The notes under the pieces: generated by a model | The model's database searches: none | What the model saw: only the letters and a program-made list of their open reading frames with translations | What the model was told of the DNA's origin: nothing | Origin: Micromonospora vinacea | Lineage (GTDB): Bacteria; Actinomycetota; Actinomycetes; Mycobacteriales; Micromonosporaceae | Assembly (NCBI RefSeq): GCF_015751785.1 | Contig: NZ_JADOTY010000001.1 | Location: 4,650,001-4,714,000 of the forward strand | Length of the DNA stretch: 64,000 nt | Reading direction: 5' to 3' | Made by a program: the position numbers and the translations under genes | In this document: positions 51,621-60,617 of the stretch, in pieces | How positions within the stretch are numbered: position 1 is the stretch's first letter | How the letters are laid out: each line of letters starts with the position of its first letter

Positions 51621-54600
51621 CTAGCGGATGTGCTCCCCTCGGCTCTCGATCCGGAAGTAGTCGAAGGCGACGTCGAGGTCGGTGGACGTGCCGGCCCGGT
51701 TGAACGCCAGCAGCCCAGCCTTCGTCGGCTCCACGTTCAGCGTCTGGGAGCCGATGTAGCGGTAGACGCTTCCGTCGGTGGAGTAGTAGGCGCGGTAGCT
51801 GTCGCCGATCTTGGTCAGTCGCAGCCAGATGGCGCCGTCGGCCCCGACGATCCGCTGGGCGTCGGCTCCGGTGATCTCCAGGGTGGACGCCGTGCCGTTC
51901 TGTTCGCGCAGGAAGACGATCCGGGTCTTGTTGACGGCCGCTGTCGCGTTGCCCATCTCCCAGGCGAGCTTCACGTAGTTGTCGTCGTCTGCGTACCCGA
52001 GCACACCGCCCTGTTCGTTGTTGGCGGCGAGTGGGCGGGAGAAGACGACCCGGGACTCGGCCGTCCAGTCGCCGTCGACGTCCTGCAGGGCCAGGTTCCG
52101 CGCGGTGTTGGCGTTGCCCTGGAGGTCGCCCTGCTGCGCGGTGACGACCAGGGACCCGTCGGTCAGACGCCGGCTGCTCTCGTCCGGACGGACCCACTGC
52201 CACTGCGGGCCGAGCTGGGTCGAGTCGAACTCGTCGCTGCCGGTGAGGGTGGTGTTCAGGTCCACCGTGTAGACCGACGACGCTCCGCCGTTCGTGACGG
52301 TGATCCGAGCCTGACCGGTGGGGCCGGTCGCCTGCTCGACAGCGACCGAGGCGGCGGGGTCGGCGGTGGTGGCGGTGACCGTCGGCACTGTGGTGGTGCC
52401 GGCCGGCACGAGGGCGTTGTAGCGCAGCACCGTCGGCGCGAAGGACGTCAGGCGCTTGCCGCCGACCCGCAGGGCCCTCAGCGTCGTGTCGGGCACCAGG
52501 TTGAAGACGTAGTTCTTCACCAGGGGGCCGAAGAAGCCCTCCGTCGTGACCTTGACGACCGCCTGACCGGGTACGGCGGACGCCTGGGAGACGATCTCGT
52601 AGCGGGCCTTCCGGTCGGCCGTCCGTACCTTCGTGATGGTCGGCGACGCCCCGGCCGGCACCGGGATGGTGTACGAGGCGTCCGACAGGTTGAAGCCGCC
52701 GAACGTCTTCCCGTTCACGACGATCGTCGCCGACAGCGGTGCGTCGTCGACCGGGATGTCCCGCCCGCTGAACTCCTTCCAGTAGTTCACCGACGTGTCC
52801 CGCCAGTCGGCGGCGTCCGCCTCGTGGACCGCCAGCTTGGCGCGTACCTCAGCGAACCGGCGTGCGTCGATGTCGGGCCGGAGCGCGTCCCAGGTCTCCC
52901 GCATCCAGGTCACGTACTGCACGCCCATCTGGTAGCGGTAGACCAGCTCGTCCCAGAACGTCCGGCCGCTGTCCATCCGATGGCCCCACGGCACGTGGTG
53001 GAACCACATCAGCAGGTTCTCCGGAACCGAGTCGATGTTCCCGTAGCGCCGCTGCAAGCGGGGAAAGTACTGGGCGGCCAGGTTGCTGCCGGTGGGGGAG
53101 CGGTCGAAGCCCAGACCGACGCTGTCGGCCTTGTTGTAGTAGGTCGGGCTCCAGTCGTCACGCCCGGCCCAGTCGGCGGGGTCGGGACGGTAGTGGACGC
53201 CCTCGGCGAACTGGTGGCCGATGCCCAGCGGCGTCTGGTAGCTGACCAGCGACTCCCACGAGCCCATCATCATCGCGCGGATGGTGTCGACGACGCGCCG
53301 GTCGTTGCTCCAGGTCATCCGCGTCCAGTCGGTCGCGATGTCCGCCGATTCGAGCGTCCAGTCCCACGCCTGACGTCCGAAGGCGAACAGGTTGGCCTGG
53401 GCGAAGTGGTGCCCGGTCAGGTTGTCGGCGTTGCCGAGGTTGGCGACACCCACGATGGCGGTGTCCGGGTGGTGCTGGGCGGTCCCGTCGACGATGTTGC
53501 CGACCAGGCGCTTCTTCAGCAGCTTCCCGTTCGCGTCGGTCGCGTACGTGTCGGTCTTGAGGATCTCCTCGTACATCGGGCCGAGGTAGGCCAGCATCCA
53601 GTTCTGGCCGGTGTACTCCTGCGTGATCTGGAGTTCCAGGGCCTGGTTGGTGTTCTCCATCCGGCCGAACATCGGGTGGATGGGCTCCCGGGCCTGGAAG
53701 TCCAGTGGCCCGTTCTTGGTCTGGAGGAACACATTGTCGGCGAAGCGCCCCCGGCTGCCGTCCGGCTGCACCTCGTCGTCGATCGGCCCGAACTCCAGGT
53801 AGGCCCGCTTGAGCCGGTCGTTGTCGACCTCGGCGTTGTAGACGAACGTCCGCCAGTGCACTGTCATCCCGAGCGGTGCCACCGCGGCGGCGATGGCGTT
53901 GGCGCCGTCACCGTGGTCGTACCCGAAGTCCTGTGGCCCCGGCTGGCCCTCGGAGTTGGCCTTGACGGTGAGGCCCATGAAGTCCGGGATCGCGGCCTGG
54001 ATCTGCTGGGCCCGGCGGTGCCACCAGCCCCGGAAATCCGCGCCGTACGGGTCGAGTTGACTGTTGGTCAGCGTGTCCGGTGCGAACCGGCTGTCGGTGG
54101 GCGCGGTGTAGCGGATCGACAGGCCCAGCCTGATCCCGTACGGGCGCAGCGCGTCGGCGAGGGCAGCCTCCTGCGCGATGCGGGCGCTGGTCAGGTACGC
54201 GTTGTCGGCGTTGACGTTGTTGATGGTGATGCCGTTGATGCCCAGCGACGCCAACGCGCGGGCCATGACGAGGTAGCGGTCGAGAATGACGGGCAGGTTC
54301 CGGCCGGCGCTGGCACCGGTCGCGGCGAAGTTGAAGATCGCCCCGCTCTCCCCGTTCAGCCCGCCGATTCCGGAGGCGTTGTTGCCCGCGTAGAGGCGCT
54401 CGGTCTCCCAGTTGTTCAGCAACCGATGCTTGATCTTCGGTGACTCGGCGACGCGGAGGTGATCGATGGGTTTCTGGGTCTGTAGCAGCCGGAGGAAGGC
54501 GAAGGTGCCGTACAGCGCGCCGAGGTCGGTGTTGCCGGCGATGACGGTGAACCGCGACCTGCCCGTCGACACCGAGCGGACGAGGTAACCCTCGTCGCCC

Positions 54601-55085
54601 ACGGTGGCCAGGTCGCGGGTCGCGATGGTGCGGCCCACCAGCGGCGAACTCGTCGGCGTGCCCACCAATATCGCGCCGTCCGGGACCGAGCCGCCGTCGA
54701 CAGTCGCCACGGGTGTCGGCTGACCGAGCAGCCCACCCAGGCCGCGGACCAGTTCGTCGCGGGCGGCGCCCAGCGTGGTCTCGACGAGCTTCTCGGCGGA
54801 GCCGGGGGCCATGGCGAGGTCCGTCGTGTGCCGGTGGACCTTCGTGGTGTCGGCGTTCTCGACCACGATCGCCGTGGCCGCGCGGCGGTAGTCGCGCAGC
54901 AGCTTCGCGTCGTCGACCGGCACGTACCGCAGCCACAGGTCGGAGCCGCTGTAGTCGTCCGGCGACGACGGGGCCGCGGCCACCGGCGCGGTGGTGGCGA
55001 CAGTGAGGGTGGCCGCGACGGTGGCGAGTGCCGTGCCCAGCACGATGAGGGTTCGCCGTAGCCGGGGCACCGAAGCTCGGTTCAT
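51621..55085 (-). CDS. Secreted GH67 alpha-glucuronidase with C-terminal accessory domains
   Basis: A 1154-residue exported enzyme removing 4-O-methylglucuronic acid from xylan side chains. Signal peptide (about 35 residues), N-terminal GH67 domain (SSPDDYSGSDLWLRYVPV), then the (beta/alpha)8 domain with the acid E379 in KANSEGQPGPQDFGYDHGDG, FADNVFLQTKNGPLDFQAR and E467, and the helical C-domain ending near residue 800. A further 350 residues hold an Ig-like region and a DUF1349/concanavalin-like domain (SDEFDSTQLGPQWQWV). Most GH67 enzymes are about 700 residues and intracellular, so this form is unusually long. GAGGAG fits the ATG at 55085. Confidence 0.85.
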   Translation of the reverse strand: MNRASVPRLRRTLIVLGTALATVAATLTVATTAPVAAAPSSPDDYSGSDLWLRYVPVDDAKLLRDYRRAATAIVVENADTTKVHRHTTDLAMAPGSAEKLVETTLGAARDELVRGLGGLLGQPTPVATVDGGSVPDGAILVGTPTSSPLVGRTIATRDLATVGDEGYLVRSVSTGRSRFTVIAGNTDLGALYGTFAFLRLLQTQKPIDHLRVAESPKIKHRLLNNWETERLYAGNNASGIGGLNGESGAIFNFAATGASAGRNLPVILDRYLVMARALASLGINGITINNVNADNAYLTSARIAQEAALADALRPYGIRLGLSIRYTAPTDSRFAPDTLTNSQLDPYGADFRGWWHRRAQQIQAAIPDFMGLTVKANSEGQPGPQDFGYDHGDGANAIAAAVAPLGMTVHWRTFVYNAEVDNDRLKRAYLEFGPIDDEVQPDGSRGRFADNVFLQTKNGPLDFQAREPIHPMFGRMENTNQALELQITQEYTGQNWMLAYLGPMYEEILKTDTYATDANGKLLKKRLVGNIVDGTAQHHPDTAIVGVANLGNADNLTGHHFAQANLFAFGRQAWDWTLESADIATDWTRMTWSNDRRVVDTIRAMMMGSWESLVSYQTPLGIGHQFAEGVHYRPDPADWAGRDDWSPTYYNKADSVGLGFDRSPTGSNLAAQYFPRLQRRYGNIDSVPENLLMWFHHVPWGHRMDSGRTFWDELVYRYQMGVQYVTWMRETWDALRPDIDARRFAEVRAKLAVHEADAADWRDTSVNYWKEFSGRDIPVDDAPLSATIVVNGKTFGGFNLSDASYTIPVPAGASPTITKVRTADRKARYEIVSQASAVPGQAVVKVTTEGFFGPLVKNYVFNLVPDTTLRALRVGGKRLTSFAPTVLRYNALVPAGTTTVPTVTATTADPAASVAVEQATGPTGQARITVTNGGASSVYTVDLNTTLTGSDEFDSTQLGPQWQWVRPDESSRRLTDGSLVVTAQQGDLQGNANTARNLALQDVDGDWTAESRVVFSRPLAANNEQGGVLGYADDDNYVKLAWEMGNATAAVNKTRIVFLREQNGTASTLEITGADAQRIVGADGAIWLRLTKIGDSYRAYYSTDGSVYRYIGSQTLNVEPTKAGLLAFNRAGTSTDLDVAFDYFRIESRGEHIR

Positions 55086-55137
55086 CGCCATCTCCTCGTT
55101 CGTCCGCTGGGGACGCCGTTCGGCCCGTCCCGCGAGC

Positions 55138-55150
55138 GCAACGACGTTGC
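55138..55150. promoter_or_regulatory. Inverted repeat GCAACGACGTTGC upstream of GH67
   Basis: Perfect 6-base arms around one base, 53 bases upstream of the GH67 start. It shares the GCAAC/GTTGC arms with the sites at 55193 and 56429, and lies between the GH67 and LacI genes. Confidence 0.55.
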
Positions 55151-55192
55151 TGGATGGATGCGCGTCGATCCTTCCCGGCGTGGCTCTGCCTC

Positions 55193-55206
55193 GGCAACGA
55201 GTTGTC
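55193..55206. promoter_or_regulatory. LacI-type site GGCAAC-GA-GTTGTC
   Basis: Inverted GGCAAC/GTTGTC arms (one mismatch) with a 2-base spacer, between the end of the lacI-like gene and GH67. It has the same architecture as the site at 56429-56442. Confidence 0.45.
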
Positions 55207-55233
55207 GTTTCTTGTCGCGGGGCCGTGCGGCCC

Positions 55234-56316
55234 TCACGGCAGGTGGGCCGCCGGGCCGGGAACGGGCCGCTGCCGTACCCACGCTGGTCGGGCCCGACCG
55301 GGGCTCGGCTTGCGCACGGCTGTCGAGTCGCGGACCACGAGGCGTACCGGCAGGACCATTGGTCGGCCGGTGTGCCCGGGTGCCCCCTCGATCATCGTGA
55401 GGAGGTGCCGGGTAGCGGCCGAGCCCTCCGCGAAGAGCGGTGCCGCGACGGTGGTGAGCCCGGGGGTGACGATGTCGGCGGCGAGGATGTTGTCGAATCC
55501 CACGACGCTGACGTCGCCCGGAACGTTGACACCCATCCGGCTGAGGCCGCGGATGATCCCGATGGCCATCTGGTCGTTGAAGGCGAGGACCGCCGTCGCG
55601 GGACGCGCGCACAGCTCCTGCGCGGCCCGCTCACCGCCTGCCATGGTGGGGCTGAACGGCCCGATCTGGCGAACCTTGATCTCCAACTCCATGCCCGCCT
55701 CGAGCAGCGAGCGCCAGCGGATGCCGTTGGGCCAGGACGCCTGCGGCCCGGCGACGTAGGTGATGTGGTCGTGCCCCAGTTCGCCGAGGTGCTCAGCTGC
55801 CCGTCGTACCCCACGCGGGTCGTCCGTGACGACGCACGGCACGTCGGCGAGGGCGCGGTTGAGGACCACCACCGGCCGCTGCTTGGCGACCATCCGGATG
55901 GCCGAGTCGGACATCCGGCTGCTGGCCAGCACGATGCCGTCGACTGTCGACATGGTGCGTTCGACCGCCGCCCGTTCCAGCCGGTCGGACTCCTGGGCGT
56001 CGATCAGCACAGTGGTGTATTCGCCATCGGCCGCGACCTCCTGCGCGCCGCGCACGATCTCGGCGTACACCGGGTTGGTGATGTCGGCGATGACCAGCGC
56101 GATCATCTGGGTGCGGGAGGTGGTGAGGGCGCGGGCGAGGGGGTTGGTCCGGTAGCCCAGCCGCTCGGCGACCTGCCGGATCCGTTCGGCGGTCTCGGAG
56201 TTGACCCGACTCGGTCGGGAGAAGGCGCGGGACACGGTGGACGGTGAGACGTCGGCCTCGGAGGCGACGTCGTAGATCGTGACTCTCGTTCCCGGCGGCC
56301 TGGTGTGGTCGGGCAT
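55234..56316 (-). CDS. LacI family regulator of the GH67/importer locus
   Basis: A 360-residue repressor. Helix-turn-helix and hinge TIYDVASEADVSPSTVSRAF and RVNSETAERIRQVAERLGYR, then the sensor domain (QMIALVIADITNPVYAEIVR, AFNDQMAIGIIRGLSRMGVN). The C-terminal 20 residues are an unusual basic, Pro-rich tail. Two ATGs three codons... two codons apart; the second (56316) has the proper spacing from GGAGG. It is transcribed toward GH67 and divergent from the four-gene importer, and inverted repeats with GCAAC/GTTGC arms occur on both sides, so it probably controls both. Confidence 0.85.
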   Translation of the reverse strand: MPDHTRPPGTRVTIYDVASEADVSPSTVSRAFSRPSRVNSETAERIRQVAERLGYRTNPLARALTTSRTQMIALVIADITNPVYAEIVRGAQEVAADGEYTTVLIDAQESDRLERAAVERTMSTVDGIVLASSRMSDSAIRMVAKQRPVVVLNRALADVPCVVTDDPRGVRRAAEHLGELGHDHITYVAGPQASWPNGIRWRSLLEAGMELEIKVRQIGPFSPTMAGGERAAQELCARPATAVLAFNDQMAIGIIRGLSRMGVNVPGDVSVVGFDNILAADIVTPGLTTVAAPLFAEGSAATRHLLTMIEGAPGHTGRPMVLPVRLVVRDSTAVRKPSPGRARPAWVRQRPVPGPAAHLP

Positions 56317-56428
56317 CTTCATGCTCCTCCCGGCTACGCGCCGTGATCATGCTATGGCGGCGGTGAATACTCGGCAATGCCCCGGCAACAATCCGGCTGC
56401 CCGATCGCATTCGTGCGAGGCAATACAT

Positions 56429-56442
56429 GGCAACCCGTTGCC
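56429..56442. promoter_or_regulatory. LacI-type operator GGCAAC-CC-GTTGCC
   Basis: Perfect inverted repeat of 6-base arms with a 2-base spacer, 60 bases upstream of the binding-protein start in the divergent gap with the LacI gene. Confidence 0.6.
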
Positions 56443-56501
56443 GCCGCGGCGCGCCGGCTGCCTCAATCAGCGGGGATGACACCTGGCGGAGGGAACGGCT
56501 C

Positions 56502-57722
56502 ATGGGTATCTCGCGGCGCGGCGCTCTCCTGGTCACGGCATCGTCACTCCTGGTGGGCGCCGTCGGGTGTGGGGCACCCGAGGCTCCCGGTGACACCGCT
56601 GGCGACAGCACCGGCGAGGTGCCACAGCGGCCCGGCAAGGCCGTCACACTCAACGTCCTCGACGTGGCGGGCAACCTCCAGCTGACCCAGGGGATGATCG
56701 ACGAGTTCGTCTCGAAGAACCCCGACGTGATCTCCCGGGTGACCTATTCGAAAGCGCCGGCGCCCGAGCTGGCCGGGAAGATCAAGGCCCAGCAGGGCGC
56801 TGACCGGGTGGACATCGGTCTCGTGCTGACCGGCGTCGACGGCCTGGCGGCCGGAATCGAGCAGGGGCTCTGGATCGACGTGTTGCCGACCTTCCAGGAC
56901 CGCCTCGGCGGGATGAGCAACTACCTGGAGCCGGCGGCCGCGATGCAGAAGCTCGCCGGCAACGCGGGCGTCACCGTCACCTACTACCCGTCAGGGCCCC
57001 TGCTCGAATATCTGCCGGCGCGCCTCGCCTCACCACCCACCAGCGCGGAGGCCCTGCTCTCCTGGGCCAGGGCCAACCCCAGGAAATTCCAGTACGCCCG
57101 CCCGGCCAACTCCGGCCCGGGTCGGACGTTCCTGATGGGTCTGCCCTACATCCTGGGCGACTCGAACCCCAAGGACCCCACCGCGGGATGGGACAAGACG
57201 TGGGCCTTCCTCAAGGAGTTGGGCCAGTACGTCGACTACTACCCGTCCGGCACCACCGAGACGATGAAGAACCTCGCCAACGGCACCGCGCACCTGATCG
57301 TCAGCACGACCGGTTGGGACATCAACCCGCGGGTGCTCGGCACGGTGCCCAAGGAGGCCAGGATCACCCCCATCGACGGCTTCCACTGGGTCACCGACGC
57401 GCACTACGCCGTCATGCCCAAGGGCGTATCGACCGACACCCAGGCCGCGGTGCTGGCCCTGCTGGCGTTCATGCTCACCCCCGAACAGCAGGCGAAGGCG
57501 TACGACGAGGGCTACTTCTACCCGGGCCCGGCGATCAAGGAGGTCCAGCTCTCGTCGGCGCCGCAGAAGAGCCAGGACGCGATCCGGGAGTTCGGTCGCC
57601 CCGAGTACGACGCGCTGATCGCCGGGAACCCGACCGAGGTCCCGCTCGACGCCAAGAGCCTGGTGGCGGCGTTCAGCCGCTGGGACCGCGAGATCGGCGG
57701 CGGCAAGGTCAAGCAGGGATGA
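56502..57722 (+). CDS. ABC importer substrate-binding lipoprotein (family 1, PotD/AfuA-like)
   Basis: A 406-residue extracytoplasmic binding protein. A twin-Arg signal (ISRRGALLVTASSLLVGAVG) ends in a lipobox Cys. The mature part resembles the group used by PotBCD- and iron/2-aminoethylphosphonate-type importers (KAVTLNVLDVAGNLQLTQGM, YPSGTTETMKNLANGTAHLI) more than CUT1 sugar systems. The ATG at 56502 has GGAGGG upstream; an earlier ATG at 56427 would overlap the operator. First gene of the four-gene operon. The ligand is likely a carbohydrate or acid from xylan, by context. Confidence 0.83.
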   Translation: MGISRRGALLVTASSLLVGAVGCGAPEAPGDTAGDSTGEVPQRPGKAVTLNVLDVAGNLQLTQGMIDEFVSKNPDVISRVTYSKAPAPELAGKIKAQQGADRVDIGLVLTGVDGLAAGIEQGLWIDVLPTFQDRLGGMSNYLEPAAAMQKLAGNAGVTVTYYPSGPLLEYLPARLASPPTSAEALLSWARANPRKFQYARPANSGPGRTFLMGLPYILGDSNPKDPTAGWDKTWAFLKELGQYVDYYPSGTTETMKNLANGTAHLIVSTTGWDINPRVLGTVPKEARITPIDGFHWVTDAHYAVMPKGVSTDTQAAVLALLAFMLTPEQQAKAYDEGYFYPGPAIKEVQLSSAPQKSQDAIREFGRPEYDALIAGNPTEVPLDAKSLVAAFSRWDREIGGGKVKQG

Positions 57723-58831
57723 GCGCCTTCACCCAGCTGCGGCTGGACGGGGTGTCCCGCCGGTTCGGCGGCCAGGCCGCGCTCACCGAACTGGACCTGA
57801 CGATCGAGGCGGGAGAGTTCATCGCCCTGCTCGGCCCGTCCGGCTGCGGCAAGTCGACGGCCTTGAACTGCCTGGCCGGCCTGCTCCCGTTGACGGCGGG
57901 GAGCATCTGGCAGGACGAGCGGCGCATCGACACGCTCCCACCGGAGCGGCGCGGCTTCGGCATGGTGTTCCAGAGCTACGCCCTCTTCCCGCACCTGACG
58001 GTCCGGGCGAACATCGCCTTCGGGCTGCGCATGCGGCGACTGCCCAGGGAGGAGACGCGCCGGCGTACGGAGGAGGCGGTGCGGCTGGTGCGACTGGAGG
58101 ACCACGTCGACAAGCTGCCCGGTCAGCTCTCTGGTGGCCAGCAGCAACGCGTGGCCATCGCCCGTGCCGTCGTGTTCGAGCCGTCCCTGGTGTTGATGGA
58201 CGAACCGTTGAGCAACCTCGACGCCAAGCTGCGCCTGGAGATGCGGACCGAGATCCGCCGGCTGCACCAGTCGCTGGGGCTCACCACCGTCTACGTGACC
58301 CACGACCAGGAGGAGGCGCTGTCCCTGGCCGACCGGCTGGTGGTGCTGCGGGAGGGGCGGGTGCAGCAGATCGGCTCGCCACGTGAGCTGCACACCCGGC
58401 CGGCGAACTGGCACGTCGCCGACTTCATGGGCTACCGCAACCTGTGGCGGGGGCGGGCGGAGCAGTCCGACGGCGGCAGGGCCACAGTGGAGTCGTCCGG
58501 CCACCGCCTGCTCGGTGAGGTGGTGGGGACCCTGCGGACCGGGGTGGAGGCGGTGGTCGCGGTACGCCCCGAGGACATCCGCGTCGACGGGCCCGGCGAG
58601 ACCCGCAACGCCATGTCGGCGACCGTGGAGGTGGTGGAGTACCAGGGCCGCGAGTTGGCGGCCGAGGCCCGCACCGACACCGGGCTGCTGCTGCACCTGC
58701 GGACCGAGCAGCGGATCGCGCCGGGAGACCAGATCAAACTCGCCGTCGACCCGCAGCGGCTGCTCGTCTATCCCGCCGACGAATCGGCGGCGACCGACCG
58801 CCTCACGGATGCGCCGGGGGCGACGCGGTGA
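57719..58831 (+). CDS. ABC importer ATPase (PotA/MalK-like)
   Basis: A 370-residue ATP-binding subunit. Walker A is GPSGCGKS (residues 39-46), the signature LSGGQQQR is at 137-144, Walker B is LVLMDEPLSNLD and the switch His lies in VYVTHDQEEA. The C-terminal 120 residues are a TOBE regulatory domain (EAVVAVRPEDIRVDGPGETR). ATG overlaps the stop of the binding-protein gene. A dedicated ATPase inside the operon is unlike actinomycete CUT1 sugar importers, which share MsiK. Confidence 0.9.
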   Translation: MSAFTQLRLDGVSRRFGGQAALTELDLTIEAGEFIALLGPSGCGKSTALNCLAGLLPLTAGSIWQDERRIDTLPPERRGFGMVFQSYALFPHLTVRANIAFGLRMRRLPREETRRRTEEAVRLVRLEDHVDKLPGQLSGGQQQRVAIARAVVFEPSLVLMDEPLSNLDAKLRLEMRTEIRRLHQSLGLTTVYVTHDQEEALSLADRLVVLREGRVQQIGSPRELHTRPANWHVADFMGYRNLWRGRAEQSDGGRATVESSGHRLLGEVVGTLRTGVEAVVAVRPEDIRVDGPGETRNAMSATVEVVEYQGRELAAEARTDTGLLLHLRTEQRIAPGDQIKLAVDPQRLLVYPADESAATDRLTDAPGATR

Positions 58832-59727
58832 GCGGCGCCGGGCCCGGGAGGCCGTTGGCGCACTGGCAGCACCGTCTCGCCGAGCGGGGCGTCGACCGTC
58901 AGCTCTGGTTGCTGGTCCCGGCCCTGGTCTTCGTCATCGCCCTGTTCCTCTATCCGTTCTTCTACGGGCTGACGCTCTCGTTCCAGCCGACCCGGGGCGG
59001 GCCGTTCAGCGACTACGCCCGGTTCTTCTCCGACTCCTACGAGCGGGGGACGATCTGGATCACGCTGCGGATCGCGTTGCCCGCCGCGCTCCTGAACGTC
59101 CTCGCCGCGGTGCCGATCGCCTACCGGATGCGCGGCCGGTTCCGGGGCAAGCGGCTGGTCACCACGCTGCTGGTCGTGCCGATCACGCTCGGCACGGTCC
59201 TCACCGCGCAGGGGTTGCTGAACTTCCTCGGCCCGACCGGCTGGTTCAACCGGATCCTGCTGGCCACCCACCTCGTCGACGAACCGGTGCGGCTGACCCA
59301 CAACTACTGGGGGGTGTTCTTCTCCCTGGTGATCACCGGCTTTCCGTTCGCGTTCCTGCTGGTGCTCTCGTACCTGTCCGGCATCGACCCGACCCTGGAA
59401 CGGGCGGCCGCGACCCTGGGCGCGGACTGGCGTCGCCGGTTCACCCGGATCACCCTGCCGCTGCTGATGCCCGGCCTCGCCACGACCTTCTGCCTGACGT
59501 TCGTCCTGGCGTTCAGCGTGTTCCCGTCGGCCGTCCTGGTCGGCAACCCCGCCGGTGAGACCCGGGTCATCTCCCTCGCCGCCTACCAGGCGGCGTACGA
59601 GCAGTACGACTACCCGTACGCGTCGGCGATTGCCATGATCATGGGCTTCGTCGAGCTGGTCATCATCGCGGTGGTGCTGGCCGCTCGCGGCCGCTTCTAC
59701 ACCGGCTCCACCGGAGGCAAGGGCTGA
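58828..59727 (+). CDS. ABC importer permease 1
   Basis: A 299-residue permease of six helices, PotB-like. First helix LWLLVPALVFVIALFLYPFF, EAA loop LERAAATLGADWRRRFTRIT. The charged 25-residue N-terminal tail is cytoplasmic. GTG start overlaps the ATPase stop by four bases. Operon with ATPase and second permease. Confidence 0.87.
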   Translation: MSGAGPGRPLAHWQHRLAERGVDRQLWLLVPALVFVIALFLYPFFYGLTLSFQPTRGGPFSDYARFFSDSYERGTIWITLRIALPAALLNVLAAVPIAYRMRGRFRGKRLVTTLLVVPITLGTVLTAQGLLNFLGPTGWFNRILLATHLVDEPVRLTHNYWGVFFSLVITGFPFAFLLVLSYLSGIDPTLERAAATLGADWRRRFTRITLPLLMPGLATTFCLTFVLAFSVFPSAVLVGNPAGETRVISLAAYQAAYEQYDYPYASAIAMIMGFVELVIIAVVLAARGRFYTGSTGGKG

Positions 59728-60617
59728 TGGCAACGACCACCCAGGCCCCACCCGCGCGGCCCCCCGCCACCAGCACCGACCGGCGGCGGCGCATCGTCGC
59801 CCGGCCGGCCGCCTGGATCGTGTGGGGCGCCGTCATCTTCTTCTTCCTCAACCTGCTCGGCGTCGTGGCGTCCGTGCTGGTCAGCTCGTTCGGCCAGCGG
59901 TGGTTCGACACCTGGCTCCCGGACGGCTACACCACCAGCTGGTACGCCCGAGCCTGGGACGAGTTCGCGCTCCTCCAGGTCATCGTCGTGACGCTGGAGG
60001 TCTCCGTACTCGTGGTGGGGCTCTCGCTGGTGATCGGCGTGCCGGCCGCCTACGCCCTCGCGCGGCGCTCGTTCCCCGGCAAACGACTGATCTTCCTCGT
60101 GTTCCTGCTGCCCATCCTGATGCCCCCGATCACGTACGGCATTCCGCTGGCGACCGTCCTGTACAAGTTCGGCCTGGCCGGGCACATGTCCGGGGTGGTG
60201 CTCGCCAACCTTGTACCGTCGGTGCCCTTCGTCATCCTGACCATGACCCCGTTCATCGAGCAGATCGACCCGCGGATCGAGAGCGCGGCGCGCATGTGCG
60301 GCGCGGGCCTGCGGACGGTGTTCCTGCGGGTCCTCACGCCGCTGCTCGTGCCGGGCATCCTCGCCTCCGCGATCCTCGTGCTCGTGCGGACCGTGGGCAT
60401 GTTCGAGCTCACCTTCCTGACCGCGGGGCCCGACTCGCAGACCCTCGTGGTGGCGCTCTACTACTCGATGTCCGCGTCCGGGATCAGGGCCCAGCAGTCG
60501 GTCGACGCCATGGCGGTCATCTACACCTCGATGATGCTGGTCCTGCTCGTCGTCGCGCTGCGCTACGTCAACCCGACCCAACTGGTGGCGCAGGTCAAGG
60601 ACGAGCCGGAGCACTGA
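59727..60617 (+). CDS. ABC importer permease 2
   Basis: A 296-residue permease of six helices, PotC-like. It starts one base inside the preceding stop (TGATG). The EAA loop reads RIESAARMCGAGLRTVFLRV. The last 23 bases overlap, tail to tail, the FGGY kinase gene on the opposite strand, so the two convergent messages share sequence. Confidence 0.86.
   Translation: MATTTQAPPARPPATSTDRRRRIVARPAAWIVWGAVIFFFLNLLGVVASVLVSSFGQRWFDTWLPDGYTTSWYARAWDEFALLQVIVVTLEVSVLVVGLSLVIGVPAAYALARRSFPGKRLIFLVFLLPILMPPITYGIPLATVLYKFGLAGHMSGVVLANLVPSVPFVILTMTPFIEQIDPRIESAARMCGAGLRTVFLRVLTPLLVPGILASAILVLVRTVGMFELTFLTAGPDSQTLVVALYYSMSASGIRAQQSVDAMAVIYTSMMLVLLVVALRYVNPTQLVAQVKDEPEH

Noticed and set aside
51630-54443. 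A 937-codon frame on the plus strand opposite the GH67 gene
   Set aside because: Antisense shadow; the opposite strand has all GH67 motifs.
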